64,000 nt of DNA, taken from the NCBI GenBank assembly GCA_963930655.1, contig OZ005607.1, positions 9,502,874 through 9,566,873 of the forward strand. The letters are read 5' to 3'. The translations under genes and the position numbers were made by a program. The DNA is from Myrica gale. Its lineage: Eukaryota > Streptophyta > Magnoliopsida > Fagales > Myricaceae. Positions 1-12,047 of the stretch are shown here, one piece after another. The notes beneath the pieces are model-generated. The model made no database searches. It was not told the origin of the DNA and saw only the letters and a list, made by a program, of their open reading frames with translations. Position 1 is the first letter of the stretch; each line of letters starts with the position of its first letter.

Positions 1-414
1 CTTGATTACCATAAAGAAAATGGATTTACACCACTACCATTTGTACAATTATATAGCATGAGTAAAATTTGGGGAACTTGAACCATCCTCATCAACTAGA
101 TCAGTATATTGGCAATCAAGTTTACTATCATTTACAAGGTTGTTCTTTTGGAAAAGACAATTTTTAGTTTTCTTTTTTTCATGACAATTACTCTAACTAG
201 GAAATGCCGTTTAGCCTCAATGTATAAACAGGGGCAACTAGAGACTCACTTTTTCTTGAGAGGATCTTTATTGCACAATCTTCTCAGATGTCTTTTGTTT
301 GTTCATTCTATGTTTTGTGGGAAATTGCGGAAATTGCTGAAATTGTGAAGAACCCTGGATGTTGTCTAAACAGCTTTTTATTTTCTTGTTTTGAAAAAAA
401 AAACACTTTGACAG

Positions 415-2557
415 ACAATAAAGACAAATGTGATTGGCACACTGAATATGCTAGGACTTGCCAAGCGTGTTGGTGCCAGGTGTGGGTATTTTCCATTTTT
501 TGATTGTTTTGACTGGTGTCATCCACTTTTTATACTCGTTCTTCTGTTGAACAGGATTTTGCTTACATCAACTTCAGAGGTGTACGGAGATCCTCTTGTG
601 CATCCCCAGCCAGAGAGCTACTGGGGAAATGTTAATCCAATCGGTAGGTGTTCCTCTCACGATGAACATGTGATCTCTTGCCTAATCTGATATGATGATT
701 ACTGTTTATCTGATTAGAAACCGTAAGATTTGATATCCAGTGGAAATTTCTGTTAGCCGAATAGAAAGAGTGTCTTGTTCTCTTACTTGTCGTTAAATAG
801 CTTTCAGACTAACTAACAGACATACATACACACTTGTATGTATATATGTTTCCAGTCTTATGTTTACTTTACGAGTTGATTTGCATCTTCAAAGTGCACC
901 CATGGTATCCTTTGAAATCTTTTTGACGCAATAATGGAGACCCTTATTTCCTTGATGAATAAGTTTCTATTCTTTCACTCTTCCTCATAAATTAGTAAGA
1001 ATCTCACCACAGAATACATGTTCCGAAATGGTAGGGGTTCGGAGCTGCTATGATGAGGGGAAGCGTGTAGCTGAGACTTTGATGTTTGATTACCATAGGC
1101 AGCATGGGATAGGTAAGTATCTAGCTTTCCTTGTCCAAGTGAAGTTGTTCCTGATTTTCTTGGCAAAGTTGATGAACATTTTCGAGTGGGAAATTCATTT
1201 GATGTACTTAAGTTTGCTATATCTCTTTTGACAGAAATTCGCATTGCTAGAATCTTTAATACGTATGGGCCACGCATGAATATTGACGATGGACGTGTGG
1301 TCAGCAATTTCATAGCTCAAGCAATTCGGTCAGTCCTTGTGTTTTTTTGTTGTTTTCATTGCTTTCTTCTTACTTGTTGTTTTCATTGCTTTCTTCTTAC
1401 GAAGATATTAACATTGGCATGGTGTACCGTCAATAAAGATCTCTCTTGTCCAGTCTTCAAAAATCTGGAAATTTTGTTTTTCATGTGCATTCATGCAATA
1501 AATATGGCAATTCAGAAAGCTTTGTAGCTGTTACATCATATTGCAAAAATTGGTTAATCGTACCTTATCTCGCTGGAATAAGTGAAGTCTTTCATTCTTC
1601 ACTCGTCTCATGACATTTAGTAATCAACTTATACTATCTATTTTGTACTTTGCAGTGATGAACCCTTGACAGTCCAACTTCCTGGAACCCAAACTCGCAG
1701 TTTTTGTTATGTTTCTGACATGGTATGCAATATATGTAATTTGCTTCTGTACACTTCTTTCACTTTGAGTTATCAGGCTAAAAGCTATTGTTTAAAATGT
1801 TATAGGTTGATGGCCTCATTCGTCTGATGGAGGGGGAGAACACTGGGCCAATCAACATTGGAAACCCAGGTGTCCTGATGATTTGTGTTGTGCATAATAT
1901 GCATAGACATTTAGGTCTCTAATGTTGTAACCAGTTAGATGTGTCTATTAACCCAGGTAGTCCTTGTACATTTTCAGGTGAATTTACCATGCTTGAACTT
2001 GCGGAGACAGTGAAGGAGGTCAGTTTCTCTTTGCGATTATTTTTCACCGTACTCTAATCCGATACATTAAGTTAGATTCTTTGTTTAGAATTATGCATGA
2101 GTGAGATATTTCACGGAAGTACTTTGATGACTTCTGCAGGTATGTTTCTATTTTTACTCATTCAGTTGATTCTCTGAATATAAATCTAAAAAGACTTTGG
2201 TCAAAGTCAGTCCTACAGCCTATCTGAGTTTAGACTTTTGCTTGCTATGCCTAAGAAGGGACCAATATAAGCTGGATCCAAATATTGCTATATGGAAGAA
2301 GTCAAGAAGGGGATCACGTGCATAAATTTAGTGGTGTTATATTGTCTAATACTGACTGTCTGCTTTTGAAGCTTATTAATCCTGAAGTCGAGATAAAGAC
2401 GGTGGAAAACACTCCTGATGATCCACGCCAAAGGAAACCTGACATCACAAAGGCTAAAGAATTGCTGGGATGGGAGCCAAAGATCAAGTTGAGGGATGGC
2501 CTTCCCCGCATGGAGGAGGATTTCCGACACAGGCTGGGAGTGCCCAGAAAGAACTGA
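415..2557 (+). CDS. UXS: UDP-glucuronic acid decarboxylase (UDP-xylose synthase), 5' end outside the window
   Basis: The enzyme converts UDP-glucuronate to UDP-xylose with NAD+, supplying xylose for cell-wall xylan, xyloglucan and proteoglycans. Eight exons are visible: 415-479, 555-643, 1035-1112, 1235-1328, 1656-1722, 1806-1869, 1978-2018 and 2372-2557. They join in frame to 227 residues plus a stop. The extended-SDR catalytic region is present: [12 protein letters not shown] carries the Ser, and [11 protein letters not shown] holds the YxxxK pair. The family blocks [26 protein letters not shown] and INIGNPGEFTM follow. The tail ending LGVPRKN fits the soluble cytosolic isoforms (UXS3/5/6 type) rather than the Golgi type II membrane isoforms. 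The N-terminal Rossmann part (GGAGFIG region, about 110 residues) must lie left of base 1; positions 1-414 look like intron. All eight exons have GT-AG borders and no break. Confidence 0.95.
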
Positions 2558-3700
2558 ATCTGTTGCTGAGATATAGTTCCAACTTCCAGAGGAAATACTT
2601 CTGGTCGGAGGTTTGCATCAAACATGAGAGTGCTTCAGAATACATCACCGATGATGTTCCCTATCTGGCTTTTGTACTTCCCTTTGTGTCTCTTCTCCTC
2701 CTTTTGTGTTCTCATAGAAAATATATGTTGGGGAGTGTCTGTCCTAAACGTAGCACTCGCCACTGTTTTGTAGATGACAGAAGACTGTTCATTGGTCGAG
2801 TCCATAACACTACTACACTTTTTTGCCTTACAATAAATAAGAAATGCATATTTGCTTTTTTGAATTCAGCTCCTTAATTTGTATACCTTCTGCTTGGTTG
2901 TGTTGGACTCTGATTAGTACTACCTTAGTTCCTCCTATGGAGATCATGCAGGGGAATGGGTTTGGACCCGACAGTGTGTTAATGAAACTAATTTTTGCTA
3001 TAAAAAATTTATAGGATGCTTAGAACTCTTATCCGTTTCCTCCTTTCTAGCTTACTAATTTTACCCTTTTATTGTGAGAATCCAGTGAATGTTATTTCGA
3101 GTTTCTAATATCATTGAAATGGCCTAAATCTCATTACAAGTAATGGCATTTTAATGTGGTTAATATTTGTTAATGTTTTCTAAGAGAATCATATGAATTA
3201 TTTCCTATTTTTTATTCAATTTACATAGAAATTTTTCATTTTTCACACGAAGTTCCACATAAAAAGTTCCATTCTCTCTTTATTTTAATTTTGAATTTTT
3301 AAAAAAATAATTATATAACTTCAAAATTATTTTTCTTCATCAAAATAAATATAAAAAAAATTCAATCAAATCATCTTTCTCTTCACTTTTTCACTAATTC
3401 CAATTTTTTTTTAACATCTACCAAACATACTTCAAAATTCTCACTACTTCATAATATCCAAATATACCTCAATTTTGACAACACCACCAAAAAATTCTGA
3501 AATTTCCCAAATGCAGACATGACCTTAAATGTCGCTAGATTATATTTTAGATTTCAATCTATCCTAATTTTAGGTCAATCGCACTTGATCACACTAAGGG
3601 GAAAATGTGGGTTTGAGATGTCCCAAGATATTAAATAAAAAATGTGGGTTTGAGATGCTCTGGAATATTAATGACGTTAGTTTCATATTGGATTTTTTTG

Positions 3701-4010
3701 TATGAGACTTCCGCACATACTATCAACTATTTATGTGTTATATTATACTACCATTTCATAAGCTTGTGTATTTGAAATTGTCTCACTTCACAAGTATATA
3801 TAAACACATAGGGTCTAATTTAATATAGAAGTGGTAGTTAAAAAAAATTTCTATGAGAACTCCACACATATAATCAATTATTTATGTGTTATATTATACT
3901 ACCATTATAATAATCTTGCGTATTTGAAATTGTCTCACTTCATGTACCAAAAAAAAAATTTGTCTGACTTCACAAGTATAGATAAACACATAGGGTCTTT
4001 AATTTGAGAG
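3701..4010. repeat. Diverged tandem duplication, about 150 bp unit
   Basis: Two head-to-tail copies start at about 3701 and 3852. Both run TATGAGA-CTCC, ATTTATGTGTTATATTATAC, then GTATTTGAAATTGTCTCACT, then ATAAACACATAGGGTCT. The second copy has a small insertion near 3945. Just upstream, the phrase TGTGGGTTTGAGATG also occurs twice (near 3607 and 3642). The block is AT-rich and non-coding. Confidence 0.7.
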
Positions 4011-4969
4011 AGTGCAAAACATATAAGATTAATAATTAAAAAGCACAATGTGTAATTCTATAGATTAGAAGCTAACGTCTGCAGCTACTTATACTTATAG
4101 GTGAAAACTATTCTTTTATCTTTGGTTTACTTGGTTTCTCAAGAAGACTCGAGCACTGTTGAGCTCAAGCTTTTTGGAGCTTACTTCCAACCAATCGTCT
4201 GCTCAGCTTTTTGAATTGAACAGTTTGGCTCTATTGCTGCGACAGAAGAGTATATAGAGTGTGCTTGGGCTATGATTTCTCAACATCTTCTCGTTATGAA
4301 CGCAAGAAGAATGCTCGAACAAGTTGATGCCATGATCACAAATCTATAGCACCTCTACGAAGAGCTGGGATGTTGAAAGGCTCAAACGAAAGACAAATTT
4401 GCACTATTTATTCCCCAACGAGATAGCTAGGAACAGATTCTGCGCCAGACCCTCGCCAAAGGGCCAAAGGAAATTGCTATCACAGATACCGAATACAAAG
4501 TAATTTTAACAGTTTCATTTTAATGTAAATATGGTCAGTTCAAGTGCACAAGGTACATGACCACTCAAAAGAAATCTTCAATATTATTCATTGTCAAAAC
4601 AAAAGCTACTGAGAAAATAAAAGTAGAGTATCCAGAACATCTCTCTTCTATTATTCTAATCCATGGAAACAACAAGCAACCAACCACCCTTCTCCCAATG
4701 TGTCGCCGCACTAGCGCTGTCATTCCGAAGTACCTACAAAAGTTTAGGAAGGATTTGAATCATGTTATTCACCACTGGAATTATGAATATTCACCAAATA
4801 ATGCCACTACATTAGAACATACAACATTCTACACATGCCAAGATAATCAATCCTATTCAAGCAATATTAACAGCTCCAATCAGCTAAACAATGCAATTTA
4901 AGTTTTAAAAAAAATTAGATGATGCAGTAATAACTTGACTCTTTTCTTTCCTGGAACAGAAAAGGGCAA

Positions 4970-5255
4970 GAGGGAGGGGGGGAGATCGGAGTTTAGGAGT
5001 AGAAGTGTTGGTTTTTGAGGAATCCCCTAGGGAGACCAAGAGAGGTCCACTGACCATTTGCAAAGAAGGATCGGGTATGGTTTGAGTCAGAACTTCATAC
5101 CAACCCTACAAGAGGCATTATGGTAAAGAAGCTAGAGGGGATAAATAATGGGCATAAGTCTTACCCCCTTCGTATCAGCCCGTGCCGAGTCAAACACATA
5201 ACCTCCCATTCACCATACCACATTGGAGTAACCATAAAGCCAACCCCCTTGATGG
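4970..5255 (-). repeat. Possible SINE-like retroposon
   Basis: On the minus strand a GTTTGACTC motif, near the pol III B-box GTTCGANTC, follows a loose A-box-like TGGCTTTATGG by about 40 bases. This spacing is typical of tRNA-derived SINEs. No clear target-site duplication was found, so the limits are rough. Confidence 0.3.
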
Positions 5256-5299
5256 TAATAACTTAAATCTTAAATGATTGCAAATTTCATATGCCCACT

Positions 5300-5489
5300 A
5301 AATGTTTGCATCCCAAAATTTTGGCCTAATAAATAACTATAAAATAATCTCTATCCCTATCAAATCATCTCTTTCCATTAGAATAAAAATAAAACAATTC
5401 ACTCAAATCATCTTTCTCTTTCACTTTTTCATTAACTCTCATAAACCAAAATTTTGGCATTCCCAAAATTTTAGTTTGCAAACACAACC
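5300..5489. repeat. MITE-like element, degraded
   Basis: The ends are imperfect inverted repeats: AAATGTTTGCATCCCAAAAT on the left, and TTAGTTTGCAAACACAACCT on the right, which reads AGGTTGTGTTTGC on the other strand. The interior (CTCTTTCACTTTTTCATTAA) resembles the other Tourist-like MITEs in this window. Confidence 0.5.
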
Positions 5490-6818
5490 TAAATCTCCAG
5501 TCAAGCTCTATGTTCTATGCCACTTGCAACGGTAAATTCCTCACAGCAACTTAACTCATATAAGAGTTAAATAACCATGGCATATAAGCCATCAGCCACA
5601 TTATGTGTTCACGTGCTTTATGGGAAAAGCGAGTAAGAGAGAGAGAGCGAAATGTTGCAACTACATCTTTGATAGAGCCACAAAACAGATGATAAAGACT
5701 GTCAGATCCATGCCCATGCACCAAAAGAAGAAAGAAAGGGAACAAAGAAAAAAGAAAGGAAAACAAATTAATAACTAAATCGCTTACATGGGAGGGATAA
5801 GACCAGGTAATTATATATTTAGTGGCAAAAGTTGGATACAAATAAACAGATCCTTGAGAGTAGCCTCTACAAGCAAAAATACTTAGGGTGAGTGAGGTCC
5901 ACATAACAAGTTATTTTCCATCAAGACCACCTCAACCTTTATAATTGACTACGTCATTTTTGAATCTTGTGGACCTCCTCTGTGCAGATCCCCCCATAAT
6001 GTAAGAACTTGCCCCCCAAGCTTCATCTAATAAATGCTAAAGATATAGGCTTAGCTCTCCAGCACTCTTGTATTAAGGGAAATAGGGAAGTTCAAAAGGA
6101 CTATCCATTATAGATAATTAAACCAGGGATTCCTTGAGCAACTGTCTCCTGGGTTAGTCACATGGCAAATGCATGTTACGAGTAGTTCATACAAGCACTA
6201 GATACATAGCATAAAAACTGATCATCAAACTCATAAAAGAAAAACACTGATTCTACCGATTCGAATGAAGCAAAAATACCATCAGACTCAAATAATCACA
6301 GCAACAAAGACCATAGTAACAGTTTGTCAAAAATACTTCTCCCTCTTATTAAGCATATGCCTTTTGCTTTACTAACAAACTAGATCATTTACGAAATTTA
6401 TCCTGTACTTATATTCTTAGATCTAGACAGTTGCCCATCTGACATCATTTCATAAGCAGATTCCCTATATACATCATATACATGATATATGTAACATATA
6501 CATTGTGCCTATGCGAAAACTAAAACTCAGACGAGGCATCGCAAGCTCGCAGATTCCTTGCTAGGTGCATATATCATCAAAATTAAATCCAATCTGCAGA
6601 TAAAACTCGCTACTAAGCAGTATGAAATGAGATAGTTCAATCTATGTTTCCGAAGATCTCCTATTTCTAATATGAGTCATTGTGCTATGTGTAGTTTCCA
6701 AGTCCCTTCGTAGGTCATGGAGATTAGGGTTTCCAAATCGTCGAAGAAGACAGGTATAGGAACAAAATAAGCATTGTAATAGATGAAATCTAGGGTTTGG
6801 TGATTGGAAAAGTTACCT

Positions 6819-7096
6819 CTAGTGTTTCTTGTGCCTCTGAACGAAGGCAGAGTTCTTCGCATCTTCCTCTGCGAATTATAAATCAATGGACAGCAAGTTT
6901 TGGTCAAAATTGAAAAATTAGGATTTGGGAATACGCAGCGAGGAAACGGAGACGGAAAAGATCGGGGGTCGTTACCGGTGAGACCGAGAGAGAACTTGGT
7001 GATGATGGTTCCGGTTACGGCGAAGCCCACCAGAAACGGCCAGTTCCGATTCCACTCTCGCTTGAAGAACACGGGCCACGGATCAAACCTCGGCAT
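6819..7096 (-). CDS. Mitochondrial ATP synthase 6-kDa subunit
   Basis: This is a small inner-membrane subunit of plant mitochondrial F1Fo-ATP synthase. Exon 1 is 7096-6976 and exon 2 is 6868-6819, which join to 56 residues. The protein starts MPRFDPWPVFFKREW and continues WPFLVGFAVTGTIITKFSLG, a single membrane segment at about residues 20-38. It ends EEDAKNSAFVQRHKKH. I recall this FDPWPVFFKREW signature, length and tail from the plant 6-kDa subunit family. The Glu codon is split by the intron (G|AG). A GGTAACT donor-like site lies right after the TAG, so the 3' UTR may also be spliced. The gene is intact. A longer reading through the intron (to about 6677) is a frame artefact. Confidence 0.9.
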
Positions 7097-7588
7097 TTTC
7101 TTTTCGTCAAATTCTTCTCTCTCTCGCTCCCTCTCTCTCACTTGGGTGGCTATTTGTACTGGTAGTCCCGGGTGGAGACGGCAGAGACTAAGGGGTGGCT
7201 CTTACAGTCACTTGCGACCGTTGGATCCAATAGAGGTCAGCATCTTCACACTCTGATTTGCATATGAAATCCAACGGCCTGAGGTAATGCTCCAAGCAGG
7301 GGAAACGGAAATAAACTATAGAATGAGTGGGCTCCCAAATTCTGGGCCGTGACCCATAGTTTTTAAGTTGTTTGGTTATTACAAGCCCAATGCAAATGGT
7401 GAAAAAACTTTTTGAGTTCCTTTCTTTTTGTTCTTTCGAGGCAAATGTAATTTTCGTTAATAGAATATTCAACACAAACACAAAGTTAGAGTAAAAAAAA
7501 AAGGGAAAAACATTTTTGATCCTTAAAATAGGCCCTTAAGTTTCAAAAGTGAAACTTTTATCCCTTAGTTTGCACTCCTAAAAATTTA

Positions 7589-7834
7589 GGCTATGTTTGT
7601 TTAAGTTCTTAAAAATTTTAAAAAAATTCTCATTTATTTTTTCATCAATTCCAATACATTTTCACCAATCCCAATAATTTTTTCATCAATTTCAATACTT
7701 TTTCACCGATCTCAATAACTTTTTACAAATTTCAACAACTTTTAACTAATTTTTCATCAATCCCAAGAGAATCTACACTATTTCTAAAAAAACACAAAAA
7801 CAAAATTGTTCTGAGAACCAAACCAAACATAGCC
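7589..7834. mobile_element. Tourist-like (PIF/Harbinger) MITE with TTA target duplication
   Basis: The element is 246 bp, starts GGCTATGTTTG and ends CAAACATAGCC, an exact 11-bp inverted repeat. It is flanked by TTA at 7586-7588 and 7835-7837. The interior is AT-rich with repeated TTTTTCATCAATTCCAATA-like phrases and has no coding capacity. A 3-bp TTA duplication is the hallmark of PIF/Harbinger MITEs. Confidence 0.88.
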
Positions 7835-8002
7835 TTAAGATCCCTTTGTCATTTGCCCTTCAATTCTGTCAACGTAGATGCAGTCATGTCATACAAAAAT
7901 ACAATCATCAGTCCACAAAAATGCCACGTGTCAAGACCTCCACATTAGCAAATCTCTCCCAAACCACCTGGAATGCATTTGCCACGTAGATAAAAAATGA
8001 AC
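7835..8002. other. Spacer between MITE and SUVH fragment
   Basis: No gene is seen. The stretch 7497-7588 plus 7835-8002 reads as sequence interrupted by the MITE. Confidence 0.5.
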
Positions 8003-8262
8003 ACATTGGCCCAACCACACGGGATCATATTGTAGCACCCTTTGCACCGGCAACCACTGGCTTTGGCGAATAATTTTGGTTGTTTTCTACTTTCTCTAAC
8101 GATTGTTTGTTTGCAAGGATGATGGTGCAATCGCTGAAATGCACCAATACCGATGAAGTAATGTTATGAGGAGAGTGAGCACTAGGATCAAGGATAAGTA
8201 GAGAGCTGAGAAGGAATTGTTGGTAAGTCGGATAGTAAAGTTGTTGGATGACCACCAAGATG
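8003..8262 (+). pseudogene. SUVH4-like gene fragment, plus-strand arm of an inverted pair
   Basis: This stretch is homologous, in opposite orientation, to 10390-10668. Both share GGTGCAATCGCTGAAATGCA, then GATGAAG, then GAGTGAGC.CTAGGATCAAGGATAA. The reading frame (VQSLKC...) has several stops here, so it is dead. Downstream (8263-8400) come GGTGGAGGTGG-type low-complexity repeats of unknown origin. Confidence 0.65.
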
Positions 8263-8712
8263 TTCGTGGTGCCGGAGGAGGAGGAGAAGGAAGAGACCAC
8301 TAAGATGTTGGTGGTATTGGAGGTGGAGGTGGAGGTGGAGGAGGAGGCTACAGTGGAAAAAGAATCAAGCATGAAAATGTTATAAAGTGAGGCGTACCAA
8401 TGTGTGACCTCAAATAGCGGACAAAGATCGGAGCAAAAAGGAAATGAAGCCAAAAATAAAAACAAAAACCTCTTCGTATTCATCTTCATCTGCGTCAACT
8501 ACTTCTACAACATCTAATTCTTCTTCTGATTTTGTATATTATTTTTAAAGAATTATTATGAATTTTTCATTGATTTTCAAGAATAGGTATAAACTTATCT
8601 CTTTGCCCTTCTAGGTTACAACAATCGGTATATAAGTAGCTTGAGGTAATGACGTTGCTGCATCTTGAGGGGCAAAAATGATTTACATAAGCCACCATAA
8701 AAAGGTAACGAG

Positions 8713-9578
8713 TAGGGCTGTGCACCGAAAATTTCGGATTCGGAAAGGACCTATCCGAATCCGAATCCGAAATTTTCGGATACCGGATTTGATATCCGAA
8801 TCCGATCCGAAATGCATAATATCCGTTCTAGTCGGCCAAATCGGATTCGGATCGGATACCGGATCGGATTCGGATTTGGGTGCAAAAAACTCACAGCCCC
8901 TGTGGCCTCTACGCTACCCCCTCCTTCCTCCATGTCTGCCCCTAATGCTTGCTCTTTCCTTGAGTTTTTACACAGACACAACCAACATATTTGAGGAAAT
9001 CAAAAGTTCGCAAAAAAACTCACAGTCCGATCATACAATGACAAAAGTTTGTTGAGAAGGGAGATGAGGAGATGGTGGCGGCGATAGTCTATGGAGGACA
9101 GAGGTAGGCGGCAATAGAGAATGGCGTCGATGAGGGCCGTGACTGTGAGGCTCAACAAAAAGTGTCGATGTCTGAGGAGGGAGGAGAGGAAGCAATAGTT
9201 GATGGAGGCAGGCGGCAAGTAGACTGGCGGCGACGGCTGAAGGAGGCAGAGAGAAGATTAGGGTTAGGGTTTCTCAAAATTTCAAAGGGGGAGAGAGGGG
9301 AGAGAGGGATCAGTAGACCTGGGGCTGGGGGGATTCTGAAATCACGAATGAGGGAGGGGGGGTTAAGCTAAATGAAAACGATGTGTTTTGTATTAATGCG
9401 AAAATCGGGTCGGGTCGGTGGTTTCGGATAACATACCGGATATCCGAATCCGACCCGAATACATGATATATTTTCATATACTATCCGAATCCGTGACCGA
9501 CTGTATCCGACCCGGTCGGGTCGAGACGGGTCGGAACCGTGTCGGAGATTCGGATCGGGTAAAATCTGCACAACCCTA
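8713..9578. mobile_element. Non-autonomous hAT element with CGGAT-rich subterminal repeats
   Basis: The element is 866 bp. The left end is TAGGGCTGTGCA and the right end TGCACAACCCTA, a 12-bp inverted repeat with one mismatch. A perfect 8-bp duplication, GTAACGAG, lies at 8705-8712 and 9579-9586, as expected for hAT transposition. Within about 160 bp of each end are many copies of TTCGGAT/ATCCGAA and CGGGTCGG motifs, probably transposase-binding repeats. The middle (8880-9370) is purine-rich and carries no recognisable transposase. The TIR matches the larger hAT at 51949. Confidence 0.9.
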
Positions 9579-9677
9579 GTAACGAGGCATTAAAATAGTT
9601 GAAACCCAAAAACACTAGTCGCCATGTACAAAAGATTGGTACGAATTAGCGTTTTGTCCAAAGAGGATGGAGGTTGT

Positions 9678-10668
9678 TCACTTAGAATAAGCGTTTCCTA
9701 CAATTTGTTGCACCACATTAACAAAAGCATCTGTTTTACAATTTGGTGTGAGCTCAAAACACATTACACAAAAAAGATTAGGCTTACAACTGTTATTGAT
9801 AAACCTCGCGACATTTTCGGTGGATCCCGCATCAATGCAAAACTCCAGGACACTCTCACATTTAGATTTTCTAAAGAAATTGTAGTTAGCACGGATACGT
9901 CTCGTAATCGCCTCTTTTTCACCAAGACCCCTCATAGTTTGCAACCAATCAATGTCAAAAATATAATTATTCTCAGACAAATTATCCAAATCCTGAGTCC
10001 GCATGAGTATTCCTATGTATTCATAAATTGGTGAGCCAGAAGGTATAAAGTCCCAAAACCGAACAACCCACCCTTTCTTTATGTGTGGAACACCTCAAGT
10101 TGATACTTCAATCCTCTCTCACATGTTATGTTCACAAAATTTGGTCCGCGCCCACATTTTTGGACCACATTCAAAGACAACATCCTTCACACACATTTTT
10201 CTCTTCTTCATGCCCAAAATAGAGATAGTACTTGTTGAACAACCTCAACGTCTCCTTGACCTTGGCATTGTCACTCATCTCAAACATAGTCGCGACAACA
10301 CTCTCACTTCCAACCCTGTCATTTCTTTCTAAGCTAGGATTCATCTGCTTGGCCGCCACCTCGAAACCCTTGTCGGTCTTCGCCACCGCTCCTTTAATTT
10401 TCTCTTGGTAGGAATTTTCGCACAACTCTACTCTCCGACGTACCAGAAGATCCTTCTTGGCTCTCTGTTTATCCTTGATCCTAGCGCTCACTATCCTCGT
10501 AGCATCTGCTTCATCGATATCGATGCATTTCAGCGATTGCACCACCATCCTCACAAACTAACCGTCATTAGAGAAAGGATAAAAAACCAAAATTGTTCAC
10601 TAAAGCCTATGGGTTCCGATGCGAAGGGTGTTGCGATACAACCACGTGTGGTTGGGCTAAAGAGAGAT
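9678..10668 (-). pseudogene. SUVH4/KRYPTONITE-like histone H3K9 methyltransferase pseudogene
   Basis: Functional relatives methylate H3 lysine 9 and bind methylated DNA. The minus strand reads from about 10554 as VQSLKCIDIDEADATRI and KVKETLRLFNKYYL, the region before the SRA domain. It then jumps to ERGLKYQLEVFHT (the pre-SET end) and the SET domain: a WDFIPSGSPIYEYIG block, NNYIFDIDWLQTMRGLG and EFCIDAGSTENVARF. The SRA domain and most of pre-SET are missing. Frames change near 10040-10130, with stops. The catalytic NHSC motif is NNSC. SET pieces that I would expect on several exons run together without introns, which suggests a retrocopy (inference). The 5' part is duplicated inverted at 8003-8262. 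Confidence 0.82.
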
Positions 10669-10895
10669 AATTTTTTGTAGCTATTTTATATGAGCCAAAT
10701 TTTGACCCCCAAAACCTATAAGGTTTACAACTTAAAAGGAGATGCGAGGTACAAAATTTGATTGTTTTTTTTAATAAGGCCATTGATAGAATTTTCACTA
10801 AATTAAATAATGACATTTAAGATAGCATATAAGGTAGTAGTTTTATAACCTTCATCTATTATGGCTATTGAATCGAGGAGTTTGTAGAAAATTTA

Positions 10896-11088
10896 GGGTA
10901 AGTTTGCTAATAAAATTTCACAAATTTTTTTACCAACTCACAATAAAATACTATAATATAATCTCTCTCATCAAATCATAACTATTCACTACAAAAAATA
11001 TAAAAAATTATCTCTCTCTTCACTTTTTCACTAAACTCAATACCAACACTAAACTCAATACCAAAAATTTTACAACACAAACATAACC
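10896..11088. mobile_element. Tourist-like MITE
   Basis: The left end is GGGTAAGTTTG and the right end CAAACATAACC; TTA flanks both sides (10893-10895, 11089-11091). The interior contains AATATAATCTCTCTC and CTTCACTTTTTCACTAAACTC, shared with the copies at 13196, 56533, 57107 and 58298. Confidence 0.75.
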
Positions 11089-11545
11089 TTAGTAAACAAT
11101 GAGGTTCATATATGATCTAGGGTGTCGTCTTGCCCGTAGTATTAGAGTTTAATCAACTCGCAATATTTTAATTTTATTTTGTTAGATAATATACTACAAA
11201 AAAAAATATTATAGACCAGTACTTTAATAATGGAGACAAGTATTGATCAAGTGGTAAATAATGAAGTTGACACAGGCCACGCACTGGCACTTGTTTGCAC
11301 GCTATTGTTTCCCAAAGTTTTCGTCGAACAGAGTAATGTCTAAAATTTGTAACAGATTGAAAATTTTGACAGCATTTTGGATCCTCCCTATGCAAAGTGC
11401 AAACCGCCAAAAGAAACACTATCACTACTCACGGAAAAAGCACAATCCGTGACTCCACACTCGCGTTATGTCCTTCCGTCAATTCCAATCTTATCAACGG
11501 TTCACGTCTTCTCTCTTTTTGTCACGCAGATCGACTAGGTTAGCC

Positions 11546-11572
11546 GTCGATAAGTTCCAAAATCCAACGATC
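11546..11572 (+). promoter_or_regulatory. Promoter block shared with the H2A gene
   Basis: GTCGATAAG is followed by TTCC and AAAATCCAACGATC. The H2A promoter has the same block at 55187-55212 (GTCGATAAG, ATC, AAAATCCAACGGTC). Here the block ends about 52 bp before the TATA box. It contains an AACG core like plant cell-cycle elements. Function is inferred from conservation only. Confidence 0.5.
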
Positions 11573-11623
11573 CCCATCAACCCGCGCCCTAACTTCAAAA
11601 CCCCAAATTCAAGAACCCATCTT

Positions 11624-11630
11624 TATAAAT
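11624..11630 (+). promoter_or_regulatory. TATA box of histone H4
   Basis: TATAAAT lies 106 bp upstream of the H4 ATG, in a normal position for a plant histone gene with a short 5' UTR. Confidence 0.75.
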
Positions 11631-11678
11631 ACCCTCCGAAGCCCACTGCATTCTCGTATAAGACTAGGCTGTTTTTGA

Positions 11679-12047
<369 letters not shown>

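Larger units (their letters stand above)
2558..6818. other. Gene-poor AT-rich spacer with repeats
   Basis: This begins with the UXS 3' UTR (to roughly 2880). From about 3180 to 3520 there is AT-rich sequence with MITE-like pieces such as TTCACTTTTTCACTAATTCC. A tandem duplication lies at 3701-4010, a possible SINE at 4970-5255 and a MITE-like block at 5300-5489. The stretch 5500-6818 lies downstream of the ATP synthase gene on the minus strand and may contain its 3' UTR and UTR introns. I recognise no protein gene here; the short open frames show no family motif. Confidence 0.6.

Noticed and set aside
6677..7141. 154-codon frame on the minus strand
   Set aside because: It reads through the intron of the ATP synthase 6-kDa gene; the spliced 56-residue product fits the family.
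7497..8700. Idea that CATTTTTG-containing ends enclose the SUVH fragment as one MULE
   Set aside because: Only about 20 bases at the ends are similar and no 9-bp duplication was found.
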